The notes under the pieces are model-generated. The model searched no databases. It saw only the letters and a program-made list of their open reading frames with translations, and was not told the origin of the DNA. Source: Nitrospira sp. SG-bin1 (GTDB lineage: Bacteria > Nitrospirota > Nitrospiria > Nitrospirales > Nitrospiraceae). From it: DNA of 64,000 bases. The stretch is taken from assembly GCA_002083365.1 (NCBI GenBank), contig LVWS01000047.1:45224-109223 (forward strand). Direction: 5' to 3'. Below, in pieces: positions 53,907 to 62,171 of the stretch. A program made the translations under genes and the position numbers. How positions within the stretch are numbered: position 1 is the first letter of the stretch; each line of letters starts with the position of its first letter.

Positions 53907-54428
53907 CTAGTCGCACTCTTTAAACTGTGACTGCTGACAACGCCGCACCAACTCTTGCGCCTGCTCGATCTGCGAGGGGGCCATTTGTGAGGTCAGATGG
54001 TCCGCACGCTTCATGGCGGTCTTCCTGTCGTCGCCATTCAGCATGGCGGCAGCGATGGTATACCACATCAGCGCGCGAATGAGATCTTTCCGGGTGCCTC
54101 GTCCCCTTTCATAGATCAGACCCAGATTATTCTGCGGGCCGGCATAACCCTGTGCCGCCGCCTTGCGAAACCACGTCAGTGCGGTGGAGTGGTCCTGACG
54201 GACGCCTCGTCCCTTTTCATACATCAAGCCCAGATAGAACTGGGCCGATGCCACGCCTTGCTCCGCCAGGGGGCTGAAGAGACGGGCTGCTTGTGTATAG
54301 TCGCCACGCTCATACGCGAATTCCGCCTCCTCAAGGGGCTGTGCGGCAACCACGGACTCTGGTTCCGCAGCCGACGCGCAGGCCATAACCAAAACTAGTG
54401 CAAAGACACAACGCGACATCGACATCAT
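53907..54428 (-). CDS. Secreted Sel1-repeat protein
   Basis: The roughly 173-residue protein starts at ATG 54428 (54425 or 54419 possible) and has a signal peptide cut near ACASA-AEP. It contains Sel1/TPR-like repeats: AEFAYERGDYTQAARLFSPLAEQGVASAQFYLGLMYEKGRGV and STALTWFRKAAAQGYAGPQNNLGLIYERGRGT. Sel1 proteins are scaffold proteins for envelope complexes. A conserved promoter-like element lies 70 nt upstream, at 54499-54528. Confidence 0.87.
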   Translation of the reverse strand: MMSMSRCVFALVLVMACASAAEPESVVAAQPLEEAEFAYERGDYTQAARLFSPLAEQGVASAQFYLGLMYEKGRGVRQDHSTALTWFRKAAAQGYAGPQNNLGLIYERGRGTRKDLIRALMWYTIAAAMLNGDDRKTAMKRADHLTSQMAPSQIEQAQELVRRCQQSQFKECD

Positions 54429-54498
54429 CCTTTCACCACGACCAATCGCAACAAGAGAGCATTGGATCAGCGCTCGGCAGAAACACAGAGAATAATTC

Positions 54499-54528
54499 AT
54501 TCTACTTTGTCGGATCCGGCGGGGTCTA
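54499..54528 (-). promoter_or_regulatory. Conserved promoter copy 1 (TAGACC-N18-TAGAAT)
   Basis: Read on the minus strand, -35 TAGACC (54523-54528) and -10 TAGAAT (54499-54504) are 18 nt apart, upstream of the Sel1 gene. The spacer opens with a CCGCC block, as in the other three copies. Confidence 0.55.
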
Positions 54529-54742
54529 TGGATTTGAAGTGAAGAGGCATGGGGAGAGGCAAGAGCGGCGAGGCGGGATAGAACTTCTCGCGAACACCAT
54601 AACCAAGGCCTTACGGCAAGGAGAGCGCGGTCTCAACAAGACCGAGTCGATAATCATGACTACAGCGGTACCATCCCACACCAAGAGTGCTCTTCCGTTG
54701 AATCGACCGCACGCCCCGTCGTGGATGAACCACAGAAGGGAG

Positions 54743-55414
54743 TCAAGAGCCTTTCGGGCGTCCCCGAGGGCGCAACGTCGATTCCATCCCGAACCGCTTG
54801 GCCATGCGTGTCACCCACGCGTCATCGCCGAACGGGCGGCCTCGTTGCACGCTGAGTCGGAGCGCCTCGATCTCAGAGGAACTGTGCGAACGATTCACGT
54901 ATGTAAGCCAGTTGCGCGGTCGATCGACCGGCCAATCGCTAAGCCAAGTGGTCAGTTTCGTGCCGCCCTGTGTTCGTCGCCACAAGCTGCACCATCGCCA
55001 GTTTTCCGCCTGTCTGACCAGCTTTGCTCGCAAGGCATTGCGTTCCACATACCGTGCAACCGTCAGGAAATGCTCATCCGTCTGAACGGGAAAGGATCTG
55101 AAGCGGCCCTGATAGACCGGGCCCGTCCCAGCTGTCCCATGGTGGGCATGCCAACGTTGCGTATGGGTGACAGTGATCCACCGGAGGATCTCGGAGAGTT
55201 CTCCGTCCCGGCGTGGCCAGAGCAGCAAATGCCAGTGAGTGGGCATGAGGCAATAGGCAACGATGCGGATGCGAGCATTGGCGTGGGCCTCGGTCAGGAT
55301 CTTTTCAAAACCGGCGTAGTCAGTGGGTGTCTCAAACAAGGGGAGCCGGCCCACCCGACGGTTCAGAATATGGTAGGCAAGGTGGCCAGCGGCAAGACGT
55401 GGACGACGGGGCAT
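54743..55414 (-). CDS. REP-associated tyrosine transposase (IS200/IS605-like, Y1 family)
   Basis: The 223-residue protein begins MPRRPRLAAGHLAYHILNRR and carries the HUH motif in YCLMPTHWHLLLWP (His-Trp-His) and the conserved YVERNALRAKLVRQAENWRWCS, whose Tyr lies about 60 residues later. It is a RAYT, a domesticated single-strand transposase thought to move or maintain REP elements. No insertion-sequence ends are visible, in keeping with its type. REP-like motifs are spread over the following 9 kb. Confidence 0.93.
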   Translation of the reverse strand: MPRRPRLAAGHLAYHILNRRVGRLPLFETPTDYAGFEKILTEAHANARIRIVAYCLMPTHWHLLLWPRRDGELSEILRWITVTHTQRWHAHHGTAGTGPVYQGRFRSFPVQTDEHFLTVARYVERNALRAKLVRQAENWRWCSLWRRTQGGTKLTTWLSDWPVDRPRNWLTYVNRSHSSSEIEALRLSVQRGRPFGDDAWVTRMAKRFGMESTLRPRGRPKGS

Positions 55415-55487
55415 AGGAAGTCTTGTAGCGGGCGTGCGCTGGTTGTGTCAAGAAAAGACTCCCGACCCCTTTGGGGGAGACACATTC

Positions 55488-55661
55488 TTAGCGTGCGGCC
55501 ACGGTCTGGGATTCTCTGGCCGCCAGGCTCTTTCTGCGGTTGTTGGAAATCGTGCGGTCGATAATGGCCCCGCAATTGAGGCATTTCCAGGCATAAAAGA
55601 CGAGAAAGAAATCCGAGAACCGCTCCAACAGCATCATTCCCTTACACTTCGGACATTCCAT
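55488..55661 (-). CDS. Small zinc-ribbon protein
   Basis: This 57-residue protein (MECPKCKGMMLLERFSDFFLVFYAWKC...) has two CxxC pairs, CPKC at 3-6 and CLNC at 27-30, giving one zinc ribbon. AGGAGG precedes ATG 55661 with good spacing. Similar short proteins are common in this group of bacteria; no function is known. It lies upstream of the RAYT gene on the same strand. Confidence 0.8.
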   Translation of the reverse strand: MECPKCKGMMLLERFSDFFLVFYAWKCLNCGAIIDRTISNNRRKSLAARESQTVAAR

Positions 55662-55983
55662 CGATTCCTCCTAGGGTGATGGTGTTCACAGCTGGGAACG
55701 AGCATAAGCAAGAGCTGCACCAATTTATCGCTGCTCAGTATTTCAATGACTTAGGAATTACGTAGTTACACGTGGTAGACCATCATCAAAAAATTGACAA
55801 AGCGGACGGGTTCGCACCGTCAATAGTTTGTCAACCCTAAAGGGAGTCAGGAGCATTTATTTGAGGATTATGGTACGAGGATAGAAGAGGGACTATCGCG
55901 GCTCGTGTCGCATGAACGCGAGTAAAGCGTTTGGAGTAGACTTTCACCTCCTTTTTTAGCCCTGTGTCGTTGTCTCCTGGCCC
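55662..55983. other. Intergenic gap without recognised features
   Basis: Nothing convincing was found. The stretch is AT-richer in the middle and carries no ribosome-binding site or long hairpin. Confidence 0.5.
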
Positions 55984-56451
55984 TTATCGACTTGACCAGG
56001 ATTGGATCGGCACGGTGGAAATGGCATTGTGTGGCGAGCCTTCGATCAATCGATCGCTATAGGCGAGATAAATGTAGGTCTGGCGTTTCTGGTCGAAAAA
56101 TCGGACTACTTGAAGCTTCTTGAAAATCAGGGATCGGCTTTCACTGAACACCTTTTCCCCGTCTTTTGGCTCACCCACAATGCGAATTGGACCAACTTGA
56201 CGGCAGGCCAGTGAGGCATCGGAGGTTTCCTCGGCCAAGCCGACCATCCCTTTCAGGCCCCCTTTTTTGGATCGACTCAGATAACAGGTGATGCCTTCGA
56301 TCTTTGGGTCGTCGAACGCTTCAACGACGATTTTGTGATCGGGCCCCAATAATTTGAATTCCGTGTCGACACTCCCGATTTCCTCGGCATGACTTGCCGA
56401 AATGATCGCGGCGCAACAGAGCAGCGAGGCGACAAAGATCGTTGTCTTCAT
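55984..56451 (-). CDS. creA: CreA family periplasmic protein
   Basis: The 155-residue protein has a signal peptide (residues 1-22, cut at SHA-EEI) and the CreA pattern EIGSVDTEFKLLGPDHKIVVEAFDDPKIEGITCYLSRSKKGG ... FKKLQVVRFFDQKRQTYIYLAYSDRL. CreA is found in many proteobacteria and Nitrospira; its role is undefined, though its gene is linked to oxidative stress regulators in E. coli. ATG 56451 follows GGAGGAAT. Confidence 0.93.
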   Translation of the reverse strand: MKTTIFVASLLCCAAIISASHAEEIGSVDTEFKLLGPDHKIVVEAFDDPKIEGITCYLSRSKKGGLKGMVGLAEETSDASLACRQVGPIRIVGEPKDGEKVFSESRSLIFKKLQVVRFFDQKRQTYIYLAYSDRLIEGSPHNAISTVPIQSWSSR

Positions 56452-56640
56452 CGATGTATTCCTCCGTCAGGGTTCAGCTTGTTCTCATGGTAACGTATAA
56501 CTCGGATAGACTCGAACGCAAGGCGTCCGATTCGAGCTGCTTTGGCGAGGTGAGAGAAGTAACAATCGAGGGGATCTGCACACGTCCATTGGTTTTTCCT
56601 CCGAGCATGGCATCGCAGGGTAGGCTAACCCTAAACAGTG

Positions 56641-56663
56641 GCCGGAGAACGTGGCGTTTGTTG
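56641..56663. repeat. REP-like motif copy (CGGAGAACGTGGCGTTTGTTG)
   Basis: This motif matches 58923-58945 (CGGAGACCGTGGCGTCTGTTG) and is close to the CGGAGGG-YRTGG-CGGCTGCTGG form at 63081 and 63830. It lies in the 56452-56765 gap, where no gene is supported. Confidence 0.5.
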
Positions 56664-56765
56664 AGGCAGAAGGGTTTACCGCAACGTATCTTGTTTCTTA
56701 TCGCCTCTGTTACCGTTTCTCTTCCCTGGCTCTGCTCAGAAATGAAGCCTGATGCGCGGTCTGTT

Positions 56766-57140
56766 TTATTGACCTGATCGTTGGTTTCGTTGATGAATGC
56801 CGATTTTGTTGCCGTCGGGGTCTACTACAATTGCTGCTCGGCACCCTGGCAAATCGAACGGCTCGTGAGCGAATGAGACGCGGTGTCGACGGAGATGCTC
56901 GATCATCTGGTCGAAATCGTCCACTTCCAAGGCAAGATGGGGACCGTCGCCTGACGGCTTCAGGAATGGTTCCTTCCCAATGGCCAGCGTGTGCGGGCCG
57001 ATCTCGTACTCGACCCAGAATCCGTCCGTGATCGCGAGGGATGTTGTGGGGGTGAGGCCGAGAATTCCCTCATAGAAAGCCTGAGACCGTGCCTGATCAG
57101 TGGATGGATAAATGATAAAAGCAAATTCAGTGATTCTCAT
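56766..57140 (-). CDS. VOC (glyoxalase/bleomycin-resistance) family protein
   Basis: The 124-residue protein is a single VOC domain: FIIYPSTDQARSQAFYEGILGLTP near the start, HLALEVDDFDQMIEHLRRHRVSF, and AAIVVDPDGNKIGIHQ at the end, the Glu/His metal positions being partly conserved. The substrate is unknown. ATG 57140 is the start; a conserved promoter lies 57-85 nt upstream. Confidence 0.88.
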   Translation of the reverse strand: MRITEFAFIIYPSTDQARSQAFYEGILGLTPTTSLAITDGFWVEYEIGPHTLAIGKEPFLKPSGDGPHLALEVDDFDQMIEHLRRHRVSFAHEPFDLPGCRAAIVVDPDGNKIGIHQRNQRSGQ

Positions 57141-57196
57141 TGGCTATGTCATCCTGGGTGAAGGGGATAGAGGCTCGACGGTGAAGAATCCGGGGC

Positions 57197-57225
57197 ATTC
57201 TACGGGTTTAAAGCGGGCGCGTCTA
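57197..57225 (-). promoter_or_regulatory. Conserved promoter copy 2 (TAGACG-N17-TAGAAT)
   Basis: Minus-strand -35 TAGACG (57220-57225) and -10 TAGAAT (57197-57202), 17 nt spacer, upstream of the VOC gene. Farther upstream, the text at 57287-57305 (CGTCAGAGGAATAGGGAGTG) recalls the flank at 62139-62155. Confidence 0.55.
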
Positions 57226-57389
57226 TGGCCTCGTAGATAGAAGGACCGGGGCGGTAGGGCATACATTTTCGATTGGCTCATGACAGAATCGTCAGAGGAA
57301 TAGGGAGTGAATCCGCGTTGCCTGGTGGAGGTATCGGAGGGCCTTAGGCCCACCTTCTTGTAGCTGCTTGCTTGTAGCTTCTTGGTCAG

Positions 57390-58712
57390 CTAGATCCAGT
57401 CGTGGTTTTTTACGGGGCGATCCCACCGAGACATTCTGCGCTGTGAAAAGTTCATGACCCACGATGCGATGTGTGCCTTGGTCACGGGGAGCGGAAGCCG
57501 TCTTACCATGGACCACGGACTGTAAAAGCGATCGTACATCGTCCTGACACGTTCCTCGAGTTCCGATGCCGAACAATACGTCGGCTTGATTTCGCAGTGG
57601 CTGCCGGGCCATCGATCCAGTTGCGTCTCGTCGATGAGGCGGCCTTCTGCTTGCAGCCGGTCATACAGCGGCGTCCCCTTATGCGGACTGAGCGTATAGA
57701 AGTAGGCGACCGGGACTTTGTGCCGTTCGACGAACGCCAGCGTGGCCTCAAGGTTTTTCAGCGTTTCCCCGTCATAGCCAAACACAAAATTCATGGAGTA
57801 GCTAATGCCCCGCCTGCGCAGGTTGGAGATGATCTCCTCATACTGGTCCACCTTATTGAACTTCTTGTTCATGGCCGCCAAGACCTCGCGACTGATGCTT
57901 TCCATGCCCATGTTCACATGAAGCAACCCGCTCCTTTTGGCCAGGTCCATGAATTCCTGATCCTTGCAGAGATACGCGGTCCAGAGGGTGACCCAGCGTA
58001 TCTTCAGGGGAATCAACGCTTCCATAAGCTCCATCGAGTGGTCTTTTTTCCCGGCGAACATACTATCGGCGAAAAAGACGTTTTTGGCCTTGATGTGTCG
58101 GATCTCGTCGACGATCTCCTGAACAGGACGAAACCGATAGCGTGTGCCCATATAGAACCGCTCCGAACAGAAATCGCACTTGAACGGACATCCTCTGGAG
58201 GATTGGACGGAATAAGTTCGCGCCCACCGAAAACTGTTCTCGTTCATCAGCTCATATCGTGGCACAGGCAATCCTTTGAGGTCATGTGGGGCACTCGCGC
58301 GATAGACCTTTTGGAGTTTTCCTGCCGCGGCGTCGCGCAACATGATCGGCCAAATGTCTTCGCCCTCGCCGATCCCGACGGCATCACAATGCTCGGCCGC
58401 TTCGTCGCTATGGAAAAAGGTGTGGGGACCGCCCATGATCACCGGAATACCCCTGTCTCTGAACTTATGCGCGATATCGTAGGCACGGAAGGAATTGATC
58501 GTCCAAGCGGTAATGGCCACCAAGTCCACCGAGGCATGAAAGTCGATGTCCATCAACTGTTCGTCGACCAATTCAACGGTCCAATCGCGGGGTGTCAGGG
58601 CGGCAAGATAGGGAAGGGTAAGGCCGGTGAGAGTGCGATTCTTGGTTTTATAGAGGGAGAAATCCGACTTGCTCCGATAGTAGGTTGGCTGAACAATCAA
58701 GAGTTTGTTCAT
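57390..58712 (-). CDS. B12-binding radical SAM protein
   Basis: The 440-residue protein has an N-terminal cobalamin-binding-like domain (LLIVQPTYYRSKSDFSL ... VDLVAITAWTINSFRAYDIAHKFRDRGIPVIMGGPH) and a radical SAM core with CxxxCxxC in RGCPFKCDFCSERFYMG near residues 173-183, followed by a SAM-binding GMESI segment. The class includes methyltransferases and ring-forming enzymes of lipid, hopanoid and chlorophyll-type pathways; the substrate is unknown. AAGGAGG precedes the ATG at 58712. No partner gene is adjacent. Confidence 0.9.
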   Translation of the reverse strand: MNKLLIVQPTYYRSKSDFSLYKTKNRTLTGLTLPYLAALTPRDWTVELVDEQLMDIDFHASVDLVAITAWTINSFRAYDIAHKFRDRGIPVIMGGPHTFFHSDEAAEHCDAVGIGEGEDIWPIMLRDAAAGKLQKVYRASAPHDLKGLPVPRYELMNENSFRWARTYSVQSSRGCPFKCDFCSERFYMGTRYRFRPVQEIVDEIRHIKAKNVFFADSMFAGKKDHSMELMEALIPLKIRWVTLWTAYLCKDQEFMDLAKRSGLLHVNMGMESISREVLAAMNKKFNKVDQYEEIISNLRRRGISYSMNFVFGYDGETLKNLEATLAFVERHKVPVAYFYTLSPHKGTPLYDRLQAEGRLIDETQLDRWPGSHCEIKPTYCSASELEERVRTMYDRFYSPWSMVRRLPLPVTKAHIASWVMNFSQRRMSRWDRPVKNHDWI

Positions 58713-58922
58713 GCCGGCCTCCTTGTTCCGTAGTAGATGTCAACCGAAGGACGAATGCATAAAATGTCTATAAATCTGCCCGCCCATGTAAGTGGAAGGA
58801 TTGGAATCCTTTTCTTAATCTCTGAGGACTAGTAGATAACCTAGTATTGTGTGGGTTGATAGCGGAGTTCTTCAGATGAGGTATCTCAGGCACCAAAGGG
58901 AGCCATTACATCAAAAATGAGG

Positions 58923-58945
58923 GCCGGAGACCGTGGCGTCTGTTG
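58923..58945. repeat. REP-like motif copy
   Basis: GCCGGAGACCGTGGCGTCTG continues to TTG at 58945. It resembles 56641-56663 at 21 of 23 positions by eye. The 58713-59000 gap has no other feature. Confidence 0.5.
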
Positions 58946-59000
58946 AGTGCCGGAGGCAAGATCTATCACTCAACTGCTTTCATGGTGGCTTGAGCCCAGA

Positions 59001-59234
59001 TCAACAGCGGCGCACGGACGGATGGGAGGGAGATGCGAATTCGTGGTACAGGTCGTCGAGAAAGGTGAGGAGTTCTTCCGCGGAGAGGTGAGGCGGCACG
59101 GAGACATCCGGCACGGGCCGTTTCTTCCCTTCGGCGCCGACCAGGAACAGCTGCCAGCGGCCATCGATTCGTTTCGCTTGCATCATGCGGCCGAACACAT
59201 CAAACGAAAGGGATTCAGCTTTCAGATCACTCAT
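59001..59234 (-). CDS. Small hypothetical protein (DUF7661-like)
   Basis: The 77-residue protein reads MSDLKAESLSFDVFGRMMQAKRIDGRWQLFLVGAEGKKRPVPDVSVPPHLSAEELLTFLDDLYHEFASP. It is soluble, and the FDVFGRxMxAxR ... VGxxGKKRP ... LxxFLDDLYHE pattern resembles DUF7661 proteins (family name from memory). A -10 box lies only about eight bases before the ATG, so the message may be leaderless. A longer plus-strand frame over the same bases is rejected. Confidence 0.75.
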   Translation of the reverse strand: MSDLKAESLSFDVFGRMMQAKRIDGRWQLFLVGAEGKKRPVPDVSVPPHLSAEELLTFLDDLYHEFASPSHPSVRRC

Positions 59235-59241
59235 GCCCGAA

Positions 59242-59270
59242 AGCTAAGGCACATCCGCGGGGCATGTCAA
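59242..59270 (-). promoter_or_regulatory. Sigma-70-type promoter with leaderless start
   Basis: Minus-strand TTGACA (59265-59270) and TTAGCT (59242-59247) are 17 nt apart. The expected transcription start falls at about 59235, next to the ATG at 59234. Confidence 0.5.
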
Positions 59271-59492
59271 TCTCATGATCACGGCCTGCCCGGTTGCATG
59301 GGGAAGAGTGCGTGAGGCGGAAAGTGAGGGGAGAGGCGTTCGACGGGCTCTGTTCGACAAGGCTCGCCACGGACAAGGCGGGGTGCGGAAGGTATGGCGT
59401 TGACTGGAGGCGTCGGAGGCAAAGACCGAACGCTCACTTCTGATTCAGGCACGATTCAAGATCCGCCCCACTATCTTCATCGATCAAATTCT

Positions 59493-59945
59493 TCACAACA
59501 TCTCCATCCTGTCAAACTCCAAGATAAGGGTTTCCATGAGGATGCCACCGTCCATGGCACGCAAGGGCGAGTAGGAAAGACTCACCGGACGAACATTGTC
59601 GAAACGCCAGGTCAGCACTACAGTCGACTGATCCTCCCCCAGAAGTTCAACCTTCACGGTACGCTTTCGAGGGGCTTGTCCTTTACGAGCCTCATCCCAC
59701 CAGGCATAGAGATCCAGAGACCCCATGACGCCTCGCTTGAGGACAAGTCGATTGGCAGACGTGACTTCAGCTCGTTCGGCAGGATGAGGAACTATTCCAG
59801 GGCGCTGAGGTTCTTCAGGATGGCCGACGACGAAATCCGGGAAGATCACCTCGGCAAAGCCTGCAAGCGGAGCACCGCTGTCTCCACGTCCGAAATCAAC
59901 GAGGAAATTCGAGTTCTTGTAGGGGCGTTCGTATATCACGGCCAT
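59493..59945 (-). CDS. T4 gp19-type phage tail-tube protein, paralogue 2
   Basis: The 150-residue protein shares with its upstream neighbour the gp19/tail-tube pattern: NFLVDFGRGDSGAPLAGFAEVIFPD near the start, LVLKRGVMGSLDLYAWWDEARKG in the middle, and ETLILEFDRMEM at the end. Tube proteins of contractile injection systems have this fold. It lies 31 nt after the preceding gene on the same strand. No sheath, baseplate or spike gene is in the window. Confidence 0.85.
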   Translation of the reverse strand: MAVIYERPYKNSNFLVDFGRGDSGAPLAGFAEVIFPDFVVGHPEEPQRPGIVPHPAERAEVTSANRLVLKRGVMGSLDLYAWWDEARKGQAPRKRTVKVELLGEDQSTVVLTWRFDNVRPVSLSYSPLRAMDGGILMETLILEFDRMEML

Positions 59946-59976
59946 GATGATGTCTTCGCTCCAAACAAACGGGGAC

Positions 59977-60429
59977 TTACTCCATTTCCAGGCGCTCGTA
60001 GGCTAACACCATTTCTTCCATGGCGACGTCGGTCCCCTTTGCGTTGAGCGGACCGCTGGTATGCTTGATAATCCGTGCCCTCAAGAGCTTCCAGGTTTGG
60101 ACCACGGCACTGTGATCTTCGTTCTGAAGTTGAATGGTCACGGTTCGCAGGGCGTTCTGGTCGCCGTTGCGGATCTGGTCAAGCCAGGCATAGAGATTCA
60201 GCGAGCCGATGATCCCTCGTTTCAGCGTGACATCGCTGACCCGGTTCAAGCCCGTCAGCTTCATCACAGAGTTTTCCTTGGAATTGCCGTTGCGGTACTC
60301 GATCACCATGGCTTCCATGCCGATGCTGCTCACCTCTTGGAAGCCGGCCTGCGGCCCTTCGGTGTTTCCGTCGCCAAGGTCGACCAGAAAGTTGAACTGG
60401 CCATAGGGACGCTCGCGCAAAATAGCCAT
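59977..60429 (-). CDS. T4 gp19-type phage tail-tube protein, paralogue 1
   Basis: The 150-residue protein starts at ATG 60429 after GAGGAG and reads MAILRERPYGQFNFLVDLGDGNTEGPQAGFQEVSSIGMEAMVIEYRNGN. It has the classic VTLKRGIIGSLNLYAWLDQIRNGD and ends EEMVLAYERLEME. It is the closer match to standard Afp1/Pvc1-like tube proteins. Two tube paralogues side by side is the arrangement of extracellular contractile injection systems, but here nothing else of such a system is present. Confidence 0.87.
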   Translation of the reverse strand: MAILRERPYGQFNFLVDLGDGNTEGPQAGFQEVSSIGMEAMVIEYRNGNSKENSVMKLTGLNRVSDVTLKRGIIGSLNLYAWLDQIRNGDQNALRTVTIQLQNEDHSAVVQTWKLLRARIIKHTSGPLNAKGTDVAMEEMVLAYERLEME

Positions 60430-60854
60430 ACGGATCTCCTCTGCCTTCAGGGTTTCGCGTTCATAAACATCATGGCGAGTTGGGATCGAAAGACCGAATG
60501 AGTGGCCTGCACTCACTTGGCGCTACTTCCTACGCCGAGTGCAATGGAAAATCAACAGGACGAACCGGAAATCTGAGGAATAGTCTTGGTAAAGGGGTGT
60601 AGGAATGTGTGCTGCTTTCTTGAGTAAGTTTGGTAGGGCCAATTCCTCATGTTGCCACGAGGGTGAAGGAAATGAATAGGATTCTATGTTAGGCAACCAT
60701 GGTCCTAAAGTTACGGCCGTCAGTCAACGAGAAACGCTGCGGGGAAGATGTGTGGTGAACTGCGGTCGGAGGGCGTGGCGCTGACCAGTCTTCCGGCTTT
60801 CCTTCTGATCTGAACAAGCCCATACTCCAGATCTGAACAGTAGGGAAGGAGGCT
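60430..60854. other. Intergenic region with a REP-like motif
   Basis: No gene was found. A REP-like stretch, GTCGGAGGGCGTGGCGCTGACC, lies at 60765-60786. The ribosome-binding site GGAAGGAGG of the next gene ends the gap. Confidence 0.5.
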
Positions 60855-61448
60855 ATGACCTATTCAGTCATGCGGTTCGCCCATTTGGTTGGCTTGATGC
60901 TGATTGGAGCAGGACTGATCGGCGTATGGATTTCGGATCTGCGCTCGCGGAAAATGCTCGACCTCACGCTGTTCGCCGAGGCGGTGCGCAACATCGCCGT
61001 CTTCTACGATGGGGTCGTGGTGCCCGGCGCCATACTCCTTCTTGCGTCAGGCGCATGGATGACCGCAGAGGTCTGGGGTGGGTGGGGATTCATGCAGCAA
61101 CCCTGGCTTGCAGGCATGATCTTCCTCTTCGCGTTTGAATTCATCGAAGGGAACACGGTCACTCGACTGTACTTCATGCGGCTCCGTCGCCTGACGAACG
61201 AGGCGCTGGCTCAGGGAGCTGTCACACCGGAGCTCACCCGCGCCCGGCAAGAACACGTGCCAACCTTTACGCATTTCTTAGACATTCCTATGCTGCTGCT
61301 GATTGTGTCGCTCGGAGCCATGAGGCCCAGTACCTGGGCTCAATTCATCGTCGGCGCGATCGGTGCGCTTGCTGTGGCCACAGCCCTGACCCTGTGGATT
61401 CCTCGCCTCTATCCGTGGGTCCCGCCGACGTACAACAAGCCGAACTAG
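60855..61448 (+). CDS. DUF2269-like integral membrane protein
   Basis: The 197-residue protein has four or more membrane segments. Residues 1-25 (MTYSVMRFAHLVGLMLIGAGLIGVWI) form the first, and VFYDGVVVPGAILLLASGAWMTAE the second. The pattern HLVGLxLxGxGxxG and the conserved RLxxxTxEAL fit DUF2269 proteins. GGAAGGAGGCT precedes ATG 60855. Function unknown. It is the only plus-strand gene in the last 13 kb. Confidence 0.8.
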   Translation: MTYSVMRFAHLVGLMLIGAGLIGVWISDLRSRKMLDLTLFAEAVRNIAVFYDGVVVPGAILLLASGAWMTAEVWGGWGFMQQPWLAGMIFLFAFEFIEGNTVTRLYFMRLRRLTNEALAQGAVTPELTRARQEHVPTFTHFLDIPMLLLIVSLGAMRPSTWAQFIVGAIGALAVATALTLWIPRLYPWVPPTYNKPN

Positions 61449-61595
61449 CTGCGGTATCGTTCGCGGAGAACTGCGGCCGCCCTTCGATGGCCTCCCTTGT
61501 GCGAGGTCAGGGCAATGAGAAATAGCGCTTGGAGGGCATAGGAATCTGCTGGGGGTGTCGGAGGGCTAGTTCTGTCCTGTCTAGGCTGCCAAAAT

Positions 61596-61615
61596 AAAGA
61601 TTCCCGACCCCTTTT
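61596..61615. repeat. REP-like block (AAAGATTCCCGACCCCTTTT)
   Basis: This motif recurs as AAAGACTCCCGACCCC at 55454-55469 beside the RAYT gene and in weaker form at 63111 and 63926. A second block (CGGAGGGCTAGTTCTG) lies just upstream, at 61560-61575. Confidence 0.55.
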
Positions 61616-61664
61616 ATTCAGGGTGTTAGATGACAAGATCTGGGCTCCATCCTGCTGAGACAGG

Positions 61665-61973
61665 CTATCGCTTTTCAGGCGGGATTGTTTTGAGGGTGGC
61701 TACGAATGTCAGATGTTCGGTGGGATCAACCGGCCTGTGTTTCACGGTGGTACTCGCCGGGTCGTTGCCGAGGTAGTTATTGCCTTTCCAATTCTTTGAC
61801 GGTCTGATTGGTCTAGGCACAAACCCGCCGCCACAGTTAGGACAGACATTGTGCAGCACGTCTGCAACGCATGCGGCGCAAAAGGTGCACTCATAGGAGC
61901 AGATGCGTGCCTCCGGTGACGCGGGAGGTAACGGCTTGTTGCAATGCTCACAGGTTGGCCGAAGTTCTAACAT
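61665..61973 (-). CDS. DUF1272 zinc-ribbon protein
   Basis: The 102-residue protein begins MLELRPTCEHCNKPLPPASPEARICSYECTFCAACVADVLHNVCPNCGGGF, the DUF1272 signature with four Cys pairs binding zinc. It has the usual family start MLELRPxCExC. The C-terminal 45 residues (NYLGNDPASTTVKHRPVDPTEH) are variable. A conserved promoter lies 37-65 nt upstream. Function unknown. Confidence 0.92.
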   Translation of the reverse strand: MLELRPTCEHCNKPLPPASPEARICSYECTFCAACVADVLHNVCPNCGGGFVPRPIRPSKNWKGNNYLGNDPASTTVKHRPVDPTEHLTFVATLKTIPPEKR

Positions 61974-62007
61974 GATGGGTCTGCTTCGTCAGGGGGTAGT
62001 CGCCTGC

Positions 62008-62170
62008 CTATTCTACGTGTTCAAGTCTGGCGGGTCCATGGGAGAGAACCGCGAGGGAGTTCGCAGTCGTGCGGAAAGAGGCGAGGCCGGAAGGCACGGT
62101 GGCAGCTGGTGGCGTGCGGCGAGGGCAACCCGTGAAGCCGTCAGAAGAATAGCGTGTCCCTTGTCTTCTG
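62008..62170. repeat. Left unit of duplicated methyltransferase locus, copy A
   Basis: This stretch begins with the conserved promoter of the DUF1272 gene and ends with the flank GCCGTCAGAAGAATAGCG just after the methyltransferase stop. It is partly matched by 63490-63700, which begins with the same promoter and has ATCAGAAAAGTAGCC at the equivalent place. Confidence 0.6.
62010..62038 (-). promoter_or_regulatory. Conserved promoter copy 3 (TGGACC-N17-TAGAAT)
   Basis: Minus-strand -35 TGGACC (62033-62038), -10 TAGAAT (62010-62015), spacer 17 nt beginning CGCC, upstream of the DUF1272 gene. Confidence 0.6.
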
Positions 62171-62171
62171 C

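Noticed and set aside
54398..55564. A 388-codon plus-strand frame opposite the RAYT gene
   Set aside because: The transposase motifs HWH and the Tyr region are on the minus strand. The plus frame has no family match.
56442..56777. A 111-codon plus-strand frame between creA and the VOC gene
   Set aside because: It begins inside the creA start region, crosses a REP-like motif and lacks a ribosome-binding site.
57471..58733. A 420-codon plus-strand frame opposite the B12 radical SAM gene
   Set aside because: The minus strand encodes clear CxxxCxxC and cobalamin-domain motifs, so this frame is a shadow.
58947..59315. A 122-codon plus-strand frame over the DUF7661-like gene
   Set aside because: The minus-strand product has a coherent small-protein pattern, while the plus frame has no start signal.
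59493..60429. A prophage
   Set aside because: Only two tail-tube genes occur. There is no integrase, terminase, portal, capsid or lysis gene in the window.
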